A stretch of DNA of 21,875 bases from JAGVPT01 sp035500675 (GTDB taxonomy: Bacteria > Bacteroidota > Ignavibacteria > UBA10030 > UBA8401), in NCBI GenBank assembly GCA_035500675.1, contig DATJXA010000152.1, forward strand, positions 1-21,875. Reading direction: 5' to 3'. Under the pieces are notes generated by a model. It did no database searches. It worked only from the letters and a program-made list of their open reading frames with translations, and was not told the DNA's origin. Position numbers and translations under genes: made by a program. Positions 8,318 through 15,566 of the stretch are shown piece by piece. Each line of letters begins with the position of its first letter. The stretch's first letter is position 1.

Positions 8318-9301
8318 ATGAAAAATGTCCTCGTAACGGGGGGAACAGGATTCATCGGTTCCAACCTTGCTGCAGCGCTTGTTCACAACGGCGTTGCCGT
8401 GCGCATCCTGCGACGTTCCTCCTCCGACCTTTTCAACGTCAAGTCATTGCCGGTCGAACATTGCATCGGGGACGTCCGCGATAGCGCGTCTCTTCGTTCT
8501 GCGATGAAAGGCTGCGATACGGTGTTCCATACGGCCGCCATGGTTTCGTTCTGGAGGCCGTTGCGTCAGCTTCAGCATGAGGTCAATGTCGGGGGAACGC
8601 GGAACGTCGTTCAAGCGTGCCTCGATGAAGGGGTGAAGCGGCTCGTCCATACGAGCTCCATTGCGGCGATCGGTCATCCGTCGGACGGAAACATCGCCGA
8701 TGAGACGACAGCTTTTAATTGGCAAAGCGTCGACAACGGATACAAAAATTCGAAGCATCTCGCAGAGAAAGAAATTGAGGACGGCGTCGCGCGCGGACTC
8801 GACGCCGTCATGGTCAATCCGGCCGTCGTCATCGGTCCCGGGGATATTCACTTCAACGGCGGGAAGATCCTGCGGGTCGTAAAAAGAGGCCAATCTCTTT
8901 TTTACATCAAGGGAGGGATGAATGTCGCCTTCGTCGACGACGTTGTAAGGGGGCATATAGGGGCGGCAACAAAAGGAAAAACCGGCGAACGCTATATCCT
9001 TGGAGGAGAAAACCTTACGCAGAAAGATGTATTTCGGATCACCTCTGAAATCATCGGAGGAATTCCCCCCATAATTCGTTTACCCGTTCCCCTCCTTATG
9101 CTGGCAGCCAGTGCGTTCGACATCATTGGTATGATACTGCATAAGGAGCCGATGCTTTCTACAGAATTGATCTCCGGTGCAGGAATTTTTAATTGGTACA
9201 GTTCTGCAAAAGCGCAAAGGGACATCGACTACTCGATCACGCCATTCCGTGAATCGGTAACAAGAACGTACGCGTGGTATCGCGAAAAGCATCTATTATG
9301 A
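8318..9301 (+). CDS. NAD-dependent epimerase/dehydratase (extended SDR)
   Basis: Extended short-chain dehydrogenase of 327 residues. The Rossmann motif VTGGTGFIGSNLA lies at 6-18, the acidic-loop GDVRD at 51-55, the Ser of HTSSIAAIG at 111-119, and the catalytic Tyr-x-x-x-Lys at Tyr142/Lys146 (GYKNSKHLAE). NPAVVIGPGD after the active site is typical of the dihydroflavonol reductase/HpnA-like branch. That branch acts on sugars, terpenoids or sterols, and the substrate here cannot be assigned. ATG 8318 is preferred over ATG 8285, because the latter lies inside hemB and adds 11 residues before the Rossmann strand. Its position between hemB and hemL may reflect cotranscription only, since no heme step needs this chemistry. 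Confidence 0.85.
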   Translation: MKNVLVTGGTGFIGSNLAAALVHNGVAVRILRRSSSDLFNVKSLPVEHCIGDVRDSASLRSAMKGCDTVFHTAAMVSFWRPLRQLQHEVNVGGTRNVVQACLDEGVKRLVHTSSIAAIGHPSDGNIADETTAFNWQSVDNGYKNSKHLAEKEIEDGVARGLDAVMVNPAVVIGPGDIHFNGGKILRVVKRGQSLFYIKGGMNVAFVDDVVRGHIGAATKGKTGERYILGGENLTQKDVFRITSEIIGGIPPIIRLPVPLLMLAASAFDIIGMILHKEPMLSTELISGAGIFNWYSSAKAQRDIDYSITPFRESVTRTYAWYREKHLL

Positions 9302-9324
9302 GGAACGGAAGAGCATCCCGTTTC

Positions 9325-9535
9325 TGGATTCTTCCGAAGGGGTGCCCTCGGCATTCACTTCGTCCCGCCCGGGCGTGACTTCGTTCAGAATGGCAAAGAC
9401 CAGGCTTCTGAAAAACTGTTTCTTGATTGTCATTCTGAGCAGAGCGAAGAATCCATTCGGATAATTTAACGAGAACAACTGGATTCTTCGTCGCTGCGCT
9501 CCTCAGAATGACAGTGCGAAAGAATTTTTCAGAAG
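9325..9535. repeat. Composite palindromic intergenic repeat (three related modules)
   Basis: The gap between the epimerase and hemL consists mostly of related inverted modules. The core is a palindrome with left arm 9428-9455 (begins TGTCATTCTGAG, ends GAAGAATCCA) and right arm 9480-9513, its near-exact reverse complement with a small insertion, around a 24-base loop. The arms continue outward imperfectly: CTTCTGAAAAA at 9405-9415 faces TTTTTCAGAAG at 9525-9535, giving a structure of about 131 bases. A third, minus-oriented module at 9325-9394 has the same ends (TGGATTCTTC and TCAGAATGGC) with a different GC-rich interior. No coding capacity is seen. It resembles dispersed REP/MITE-like elements and could also act as a terminator for the epimerase transcript. 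Confidence 0.7.
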
Positions 9536-9578
9536 TCTCAAGACGGTTAGAAAGATAGAATATTCTGGAGTTCTGACA

Positions 9579-10874
9579 ATGAAGACATCGAAATCGGACA
9601 AACTTTTCGCGAAAGCACAACGCGTTATTCCGGGCGGAGTGAATTCGCCCGTCAGAGCATTCAAGTCTGTCGGAAGAAATCCTCTCTTCATTGCGAAAGC
9701 AAAAGGATCTAAATTATGGGATGTCGACGGCAATGCGTTTATCGACTACGTTGGTTCGTGGGGACCGATGATCCTCGGTCATGCACATCCTCAGATCCTT
9801 CGAGAGATAGCAAAAGCGGCAAAGTACGGGACGAGCTTTGGCGCCGCAACGGAACGCGAAGTTGAGATGGCTGAGCTTATTTCAAAGATCCTGCCTTCTA
9901 TCGAGATGGTCCGCATGGTGAATTCCGGCACGGAAGCGACGATGAGCGCCATAAGGTTAGCGAGGGCGTTCACCGGACGAGAAAAGATCGTCAAATTTGA
10001 AGGATGTTATCACGGACACGCCGACTCTTTTCTCATCAAAGCTGGCTCAGGCGCGATGACCTTCGGCGTGCCGGACAGTCCCGGAGTCCCGTCGGCAATC
10101 GGAAACGCAACGCTCAACGCGCGCTACAACGACCTCCGTTCGGTCGAAGAGGTGATCGATTCCAACCGCGCACAGATCGCCGCCCTTATCGTGGAGCCCG
10201 TCGTCGGCAACATGGGCTGCGTGCCGCCGCGTGATGGATTTCTCGCCGGCCTGCGGTCGCTTTGTTCGAAACACGGCATTGTATTCATCATGGATGAAGT
10301 GATGACCGGCTTTCGCGTAGCCCTAGGCGGCGCGCAAAAGCTGTACCAAGTCAGACCGGATCTGACGACGCTCGGCAAGATCATCGGAGGAGGACTGCCG
10401 GTCGGAGCTTATGGAGGGAGAAAAGATATTATGGCCATGGTAGCGCCGTCGGGTCCGATGTACCAAGCGGGAACTCTTTCGGGGAACCCCCTCGCTATGG
10501 CCGCGGGGATCGAAATGCTGAAAATACTTTCCAGGAAAAAATCGATCTACGCACAACTCGAAAAAAGGTCCGCTGCGCTCGGGAAAGGGATACAGGAAAT
10601 TATCGATGAGGGACAACTTCCGCTGACACAGAACCGCGTGGGCTCCATGTTCACTCTTTTCTTCACGAAAGAAAAAGTAGTCGATTATCAAACCGCTAAG
10701 ACCTCCGATACACAACAATTCTCCGCGTATTTTTCCTCGATGCTCGACCGGGGCATTTATTTGGCCCCGTCGCAATTCGAGGCCGCGTTCGTCTCTGCTG
10801 CACATTCAAACGGAGATATCGAAAGAACGATCGAGGCCGCAAGAAAAAGCTTGCAGACCGTTTTCGCGAAATAA
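9579..10874 (+). CDS. hemL: Glutamate-1-semialdehyde 2,1-aminomutase
   Basis: PLP enzyme that converts glutamate-1-semialdehyde to 5-aminolevulinate in the C5 route. The 431-residue length is normal. Signatures are IPGGVNSPVRAFKSVG at the N-terminus, VNSGTEATMSAIRLAR, the CYHGHADSFLIKAGSGA loop, the MDEVMTGFR motif with the PLP-contacting Asp, and the Schiff-base Lys267 in TTLGKIIGGGLPVGAYGG. GGAG at 9567-9570 lies 8 bases before the ATG. Only about 40 bases separate the start from the palindromic repeat, so its promoter is either inside that repeat or further upstream; none is convincing. The gene converges with a minus-strand gene 35 bases after its stop. The partner enzyme HemA (glutamyl-tRNA reductase) is not in the window. 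Confidence 0.96.
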   Translation: MKTSKSDKLFAKAQRVIPGGVNSPVRAFKSVGRNPLFIAKAKGSKLWDVDGNAFIDYVGSWGPMILGHAHPQILREIAKAAKYGTSFGAATEREVEMAELISKILPSIEMVRMVNSGTEATMSAIRLARAFTGREKIVKFEGCYHGHADSFLIKAGSGAMTFGVPDSPGVPSAIGNATLNARYNDLRSVEEVIDSNRAQIAALIVEPVVGNMGCVPPRDGFLAGLRSLCSKHGIVFIMDEVMTGFRVALGGAQKLYQVRPDLTTLGKIIGGGLPVGAYGGRKDIMAMVAPSGPMYQAGTLSGNPLAMAAGIEMLKILSRKKSIYAQLEKRSAALGKGIQEIIDEGQLPLTQNRVGSMFTLFFTKEKVVDYQTAKTSDTQQFSAYFSSMLDRGIYLAPSQFEAAFVSAAHSNGDIERTIEAARKSLQTVFAK

Positions 10875-10909
10875 TCGACGCTTTGGTAAGACGCCGAGGA
10901 TTCCTGGCA

Positions 10910-11596
10910 TCAAGGGAAATTGGGTGGGTCGGGAAGGGATGTGGGCGAAGCGGAATTTTCTTTTTTATGCTCCACGAAATAATACACGCCGGCTGCAACT
11001 CCTAGTGTCGCCGCAGTGCCGACATACCACCACACGTTGGATTTCGACTCCTGGACGACTTGAGGGCTTGACGCATGGCGTATCATTGATTGCCCCACCT
11101 CTGTCGCTACTTTCGTAATAAATTTTTCAACGTCCCCGGCTGAATGACAAACTGCATTGTCCGCTATTGCGGACAATTGTTGAGGTTTGTGCACATCGAA
11201 CTCGTACGAATGAAACTCGTACGCGAACCCTTTTTTGGTTACTTGACAAAGAAGCACCCTCTGGAACCCTGCTTTTTCCGCGAGAAGTTGAACGCAGCTG
11301 ACGGTCGAACACTTTCCCAGGGCATTTCTATCGTGCTCATTTAATCGGGCAGCAAGGTCGGACTTTAGGGAAACGGACACTTCAGGAAATCGCGAGAGCT
11401 TTTGCTGGAAACGGGAAAAGAATGAATTCGCCTCGTCCGGAGTTAGACCATTCGTCACTCCATTCAACAAGACGGCTGTGATCGGGGACGCCGGCCCGGG
11501 CTGTGCAGCGAGCTTAAGAGGAATTCCGCATTGAGTCATCGCAATGATCACCAGCGATAATTTCAGCAGCCTCGACCTGTAAATTTTTATCGGCAT
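10910..11596 (-). CDS. Exported LpoB/CsgG-like protein with C-terminal membrane segment
   Basis: 228 residues with an N-terminal signal segment (LLKLSLVIIAM, probable cleavage around AAQPG). The central domain, about 38-170, has alternating strands and helices. A Cys96/Cys101 pair (KCSTVSCVQLLAEKAG) is followed by FQRVLLCQVTKKGFAYEFHSYEFDV, which resembles the C-x-x-x-x-C plus 'gadkvv-G-v' arrangement of LpoB/CsgG/TolB-N-like lipoprotein regulators. There is a hydrophobic segment at about 188-208 (NVWWYVGTAATLGVAAGVYY) and a short Pro-rich tail. No lipobox is evident. The start lies 4 bases after the stop of the T9SS cargo gene, with GGTGAG as Shine-Dalgarno inside the end of that gene, so the two are translationally coupled. 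The fold assignment is an inference from pattern; the function is unknown. Confidence 0.65.
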   Translation of the reverse strand: MPIKIYRSRLLKLSLVIIAMTQCGIPLKLAAQPGPASPITAVLLNGVTNGLTPDEANSFFSRFQQKLSRFPEVSVSLKSDLAARLNEHDRNALGKCSTVSCVQLLAEKAGFQRVLLCQVTKKGFAYEFHSYEFDVHKPQQLSAIADNAVCHSAGDVEKFITKVATEVGQSMIRHASSPQVVQESKSNVWWYVGTAATLGVAAGVYYFVEHKKENSASPTSLPDPPNFP

Positions 11597-11600
11597 GGCG

Positions 11601-14600
11601 CTATCTCACCAAGAGCATTTTTTTTGCCGCGCGATATGACGCTGCGCCTCCAGTTATTGAGATATCATAAAAATAAACGCCGGATGAAAGGGTTGTCCCG
11701 TCGAAACTCACTTCATAAAAACCCGGAGCGTTAGTCCCGTTGACGAGGGTGCGGACTTCCTGTCCCAAAATATTGTAAACCTTGAGCACGACTCGTGCCG
11801 TCGGCATTGTCGCCGGCACCGCATACCGGATAATTGTTTCCGGATTAAACGGGTTCGGATAATTGTTATAGAGGTTCGGTTGCTGCGGTATGAGTGCAAT
11901 GTCTCCTAAGTTTTTCGCGACGAACGAGGCCGTCCCGACGATTAAACGGAATTTCGCTACGCCGTCGCTGCCGGTCGTTCCGTCAATTTCCTTTTTCTCT
12001 TTGAGGTCGTACGCCAAACCTTTGGCGCTATCAACCAACGTCGCTTCAAAGCCCTGACGCGACGCTCCGTCCAATGAACCAAAGATCAATTTCGTTTTCG
12101 CATAAGCATCGCCAGTCGTAACAGTTATCTCCCATACATCCCCTTCCGCGTTGAACGGCCTGATGTCTTTCATGAGCGGCCCCTTCTCGTTTTGCATGCT
12201 TACAAGAATGTTATGCCCGCCGACAAAAGGGGCCTGAAGCCGATCGGAGGGATCGAACCCTTTCGTCGCGCCGGGCCTCATCCCAATTTCATTCCCTATG
12301 CACGACATAGCGATATCATCCCTGACGGCGTCGAAATCGAGCGTCCATTCTTTTGATTGCTGAGGAACAGCGCCCTTACTCGTTCCGCTGCTTTCTCCCT
12401 TGCTTCGACCCGCCGACGGCGGCAATAGAACTCCGGTCAAGTCGAATTTCAGGAGTGCGGCGCTGTCGACATCAACGGCCAATCCCTGCCAGCTTCTGAG
12501 CGTATCGAAATCAGGGCCAGACCCTTCCCAACCGCCTTGAGGGCCGGTTCCGGAAAAATAATAATGGGCGAGACACGTTCCTCCTTGAAAAATAAGATGG
12601 TCGAAGGGAACGTCGACCGGGAAAGGATCCCCTATTATGTTCCATCCTTGATTGAGCTGTATCCCCACGTAAAGCATTTTGTCCGGGCGGATCAACTCCG
12701 GCTTTGCGAGTGTCGAGGCTCTTCCCTGATTCTCTGTGACAAGAAAGAAACCGGCGCCGGGAACGACAACGGAGGAATCCTTAAACGAATCGTAATCGTC
12801 CCATGCTCCGTTGAACCACCGGGTCAATCGCCAATTCACGTAGGGCACGCCTTGCTTTGCATGCGGCCCGAAACTCGGATCGATAAAACTGGCGGGCCTT
12901 TCATCTTCGGGTTCGTACGGAACGGAAAAAATGCGGTATGCTTTTATTTCCTGCCCCGACGGCAAACTCAGCGAATGGACGCTTGGAATATCTGAAAAAT
13001 TATTGACCGGCAGATCCGATGCATAGCGAATTTCGAACGATAACAGATTGGACAGGGTCGTATTGCCGGCGCTGTCTATTGCTTGTACTCTGTATTCGGC
13101 GCCGACGACCGTATTGTTTTTGACGAACGAGGCCGTTGGGATCGTGAGGGATGAATTAGCGACGCCGGAAAAATTGACGCTGGTCCATGCTTCTTCGTCG
13201 AGACGCCTGTAGAGCAGCGTCAGCGCCATAACGCCCGATTCATTCGACGGTTCCGATGCCGAGGCGACGATCGGAGGGATTGCCGTCAGCGAGCCGTCCG
13301 CCTGAACAAAGATAGTGTCCAAGCTGGAATTATTCTGAACGATTGTCGGGCCGTTGTTATCGAACATCATGACGACTGAACCGACCGAGTCGGAATTTTT
13401 ATTCCCAAGAGAATCTTCCAAATAGAAGTAGAGCGTGTGTGTTCCAACCTGCGTCATCGATACACTCGCAGTCGTGTCGGCGGCGAATTGACTATTCACG
13501 ACGGTTGCATTGTGAGGCAATGTGTCGACCGCATACCATATTTTGTCGATCGGCAACATCCCTGGTTGGTTGATCCACGTAAGTGTAAACGATGCCCCAT
13601 TCGACCAGCCCGAAGGAGTGACAGCGCACGACGCCGGCCTGCCGGGGTGCGTATACACATTCGACGAAACGGGAATCTTCACGAGCGGCGTCACGGCGTT
13701 GCTCTTGATAAATATCGTATCGTTGAATTGCCCGACGGAGTCGGCTCGAAAAACCAGCTGCACACCGAGCGAATCAATACTTTTGCCGTGACTCGTTGAA
13801 AGAGCCAACTCCTTCCTGTCTGCATAGACTGTATCGACGACCAATGTATCGGCGGAGAGATCGTTAAGCACAACGTCCTGGACGCTCGAGTCGCCCAGCG
13901 CGATGTACCCAAAGTTGATGAAGGTTTTGCTTACAGCGATCAATGGAACCCCGACATCGGAAAGAAAAACAGAGGCGGCGTTTGTTCCACTGCTTGTCGC
14001 AACCAGATCGGGCCTCCCATCTCCGTTAAAATCTACTATTGCAAGACCGAACGGAAGACTTGCAGTCATAAAGTCCACCTCCGATTCGAAAGAATTTGTC
14101 GAGACCGCCTGTCCTGTGCCGTTGGCGTTTTGGAACACCGAGATCGTATTGCTGTTTGAGTTCGCGACCGCGATGTCCGGTTTGCCGTCTCCGCTGAAAT
14201 CTCCGAGGGCAACGCTGTTAGGGGCGCTGTTCAATTTAAAATTGACCTCGGCAGCAAAGGAGCCGCTCGTGATGCTTCCGCCGCTGCTTTCATTCTGCAG
14301 AACGGAGAGTGTACTATCGCTGGTCTTTGCCGAAATGATCTCGGGTTTGCCGTCGCCGTTCACATCGGCAACTGCAACGGCGATCGGTGTTCCGCTTAAT
14401 GCAAGATCGATCTTGGGAGAAAAGGAAGCGCTCGTAATGCTTCCGCTTGTGCTGACGTTGGGGAAGATTGAAATGGAATCGTCCCCGCTGTTCGCGACGA
14501 CAATATCGATCTTGCCGTCGCCGTCAAGATCGCCGACTGCGACACCGTACGGCAAGCGGCCGGCGGAAAAGCCGACGCTTGCGGAAAAATTTATGGTCCC

Positions 14601-15428
14601 GATGCCGCTTGTATTCTGAAATACCGATATCGAATTGCTGTTTCTGTTTGTCACAACGATATCCGGTTTGCCGTCCCCATCGAGGTCGGCGACTGCGATG
14701 CCATACCCTCCCCCGCCCCCGCTGCCTGTAGCAAAGTCCGCCTTGGCCGCAAACGAGCCGGATGTGATACTGCCCACCGTGCTCGTATTCCTGAATACGG
14801 AGATCGTTCCGCTATTTCCGTTGGAGACGACGATATCGAGTTTTCCGTCTCCGTCCAGATCGGCCAGCGCGACTCCCCACGGACCGCTCCCCGTCGCGAA
14901 ATCGACCCCGGCCGCGAACGAATTCGACGAGATGCTGTCGCCCGACCCGGTATTCCGGAAGACAGAAATTGAATTGGCCGTGTTGTTCGTCACCACGAAA
15001 TCCGGTTTGCCGTCGCCGTCTAGATCGCCGCACGCGACTCCGTAGGGAAGATTTCCGGTCGCAAAATCGAGCTTGGGAAAAAAGCTGTGAGAGGATAATG
15101 CGGCGCCGCCGAAGGTGACAATAAATGGAGCGGAAGAATATCCTGTTAAACCGTTTACCGTGATGCTGACGGGAGTAAAAGATGCGCCGGCGGGGACCGT
15201 AACTATAAGTTGGGCGGCCGACGCGGAGACAATATGTGCTTTGACAGCTCCGAAATAGACAACGTCGTTTGCTGGGGTTGGGTCAAAATTAGCGCCATTA
15301 ATAGAGACCGTTGAACCGACGGAGCCCGACGTAGGGGAAAAAGAAGTGATCGATGGGACTTGAGAATACCCATACGAAGCAAAGAGAGATAATAAGACCA
15401 ACGACAAGACGATGCGCTTCAAGATCAT
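11601..15428 (-). CDS. T9SS-exported FG-GAP beta-propeller surface protein
   Basis: 1275 residues, predicted to be secreted through the type IX system and kept at or released from the surface. Order: signal peptide 1-22 (ends GYSQ); IPT/TIG domain about 24-105 (SITSFSPTSGSVGSTVSING); seven FG-GAP/VCBS repeats about 112-490, each with a calcium-binding-like D-x-D/N-G-D-G motif starting near 134, 190, 247, 299, 354, 409 and 465; an ASH/Ig-like region about 495-590; Ig-like domains to about 800; an uncharacterised middle part; and a C-terminal sorting domain from about 1187 (NYPNPFNPETIIRY, LGQEVRTLVN, GVYFYDI, KKMLLVR). Seven repeats would close a propeller. ATG 15428 has a poorly placed Shine-Dalgarno, whereas TTG 15422 (MKRIVLSL) has GAGG 6 bases upstream and may be the real start. 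The ligand is unknown. Confidence 0.9.
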   Translation of the reverse strand: MILKRIVLSLVLLSLFASYGYSQVPSITSFSPTSGSVGSTVSINGANFDPTPANDVVYFGAVKAHIVSASAAQLIVTVPAGASFTPVSITVNGLTGYSSAPFIVTFGGAALSSHSFFPKLDFATGNLPYGVACGDLDGDGKPDFVVTNNTANSISVFRNTGSGDSISSNSFAAGVDFATGSGPWGVALADLDGDGKLDIVVSNGNSGTISVFRNTSTVGSITSGSFAAKADFATGSGGGGGYGIAVADLDGDGKPDIVVTNRNSNSISVFQNTSGIGTINFSASVGFSAGRLPYGVAVGDLDGDGKIDIVVANSGDDSISIFPNVSTSGSITSASFSPKIDLALSGTPIAVAVADVNGDGKPEIISAKTSDSTLSVLQNESSGGSITSGSFAAEVNFKLNSAPNSVALGDFSGDGKPDIAVANSNSNTISVFQNANGTGQAVSTNSFESEVDFMTASLPFGLAIVDFNGDGRPDLVATSSGTNAASVFLSDVGVPLIAVSKTFINFGYIALGDSSVQDVVLNDLSADTLVVDTVYADRKELALSTSHGKSIDSLGVQLVFRADSVGQFNDTIFIKSNAVTPLVKIPVSSNVYTHPGRPASCAVTPSGWSNGASFTLTWINQPGMLPIDKIWYAVDTLPHNATVVNSQFAADTTASVSMTQVGTHTLYFYLEDSLGNKNSDSVGSVVMMFDNNGPTIVQNNSSLDTIFVQADGSLTAIPPIVASASEPSNESGVMALTLLYRRLDEEAWTSVNFSGVANSSLTIPTASFVKNNTVVGAEYRVQAIDSAGNTTLSNLLSFEIRYASDLPVNNFSDIPSVHSLSLPSGQEIKAYRIFSVPYEPEDERPASFIDPSFGPHAKQGVPYVNWRLTRWFNGAWDDYDSFKDSSVVVPGAGFFLVTENQGRASTLAKPELIRPDKMLYVGIQLNQGWNIIGDPFPVDVPFDHLIFQGGTCLAHYYFSGTGPQGGWEGSGPDFDTLRSWQGLAVDVDSAALLKFDLTGVLLPPSAGRSKGESSGTSKGAVPQQSKEWTLDFDAVRDDIAMSCIGNEIGMRPGATKGFDPSDRLQAPFVGGHNILVSMQNEKGPLMKDIRPFNAEGDVWEITVTTGDAYAKTKLIFGSLDGASRQGFEATLVDSAKGLAYDLKEKKEIDGTTGSDGVAKFRLIVGTASFVAKNLGDIALIPQQPNLYNNYPNPFNPETIIRYAVPATMPTARVVLKVYNILGQEVRTLVNGTNAPGFYEVSFDGTTLSSGVYFYDISITGGAASYRAAKKMLLVR
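13959..15095 (-). repeat. Seven tandem FG-GAP coding repeats
   Basis: Units of about 52-57 codons recur seven times, sharing phrases such as SGSFAA, DFATGS, ADLDGDGKPDIVV and NTISVFQN. Similarity is visible at DNA level too, for example in the recurring antisense text tttgccgtc(g/t)cc(g/a)tc. The last three units are more diverged in the D-x-D-G-D-G loop (DVNGDGKPE, DFSGDGKPD, DFNGDGRPD) than the first four. Confidence 0.85.
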
Positions 15429-15432
15429 CCTC
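15429..15432 (-). promoter_or_regulatory. GAGG Shine-Dalgarno favouring TTG 15422 as start
   Basis: On the minus strand GAGG abuts ATG 15428 with no spacer, but it lies 6 bases before the in-frame TTG at 15422. Starting there shortens the signal peptide by two residues only. Confidence 0.4.
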
Positions 15433-15463
15433 GCGTATTTCCGTTCATCAAACGCACGCTGGC

Positions 15464-15502
15464 AAAAAAAACTCCAACCTCAGCGAAAGAAGTTGGAGTT
15501 TT
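15464..15502 (-). terminator. Intrinsic terminator after the Ig-like lipoprotein gene
   Basis: Read on the minus strand, AAAACTCCAAC (15502-15468 side) pairs with GTTGGAGTTTT around a 13-base loop, and the stem runs into a tract of eight T. This is a textbook intrinsic terminator placed about 65 bases after the lipoprotein stop and only about 35 bases before the next start codon. Confidence 0.8.
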
Positions 15503-15566
15503 ATGGGTCCTTTACTCAAGCGGCCCGTCGTTTACTCTCAACGACCGCTATTCCTATGATGCAGTG

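Noticed and set aside
7711..8364. 217-codon open frame on the - strand
   Set aside because: Antisense shadow of hemB, which is unmistakable.
9325..9535. Palindromic cluster considered as an insertion sequence or integron attachment site
   Set aside because: No transposase frame, no clear target duplication and no integrase nearby; kept only as a non-autonomous repeat.
13903..14619. Long open frame on the + strand (238 codons) opposite the FG-GAP region
   Set aside because: It is the antisense of a repeat-coding stretch; its protein is low-complexity (repeated GLPSP) and explained by the real gene on the other strand.
13959..15095. Regularly spaced repeated DNA considered as CRISPR or tandem satellite
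   Set aside because: Period is about 165 bases, in frame, and encodes FG-GAP protein repeats; there is no short identical repeat with unique spacers.
15527..15545. Small inverted repeat GTCGTT/AACGAC after the lipoprotein gene
   Set aside because: Six base pairs only, no T-run; the true terminator is the nearby 15464-15502 hairpin.
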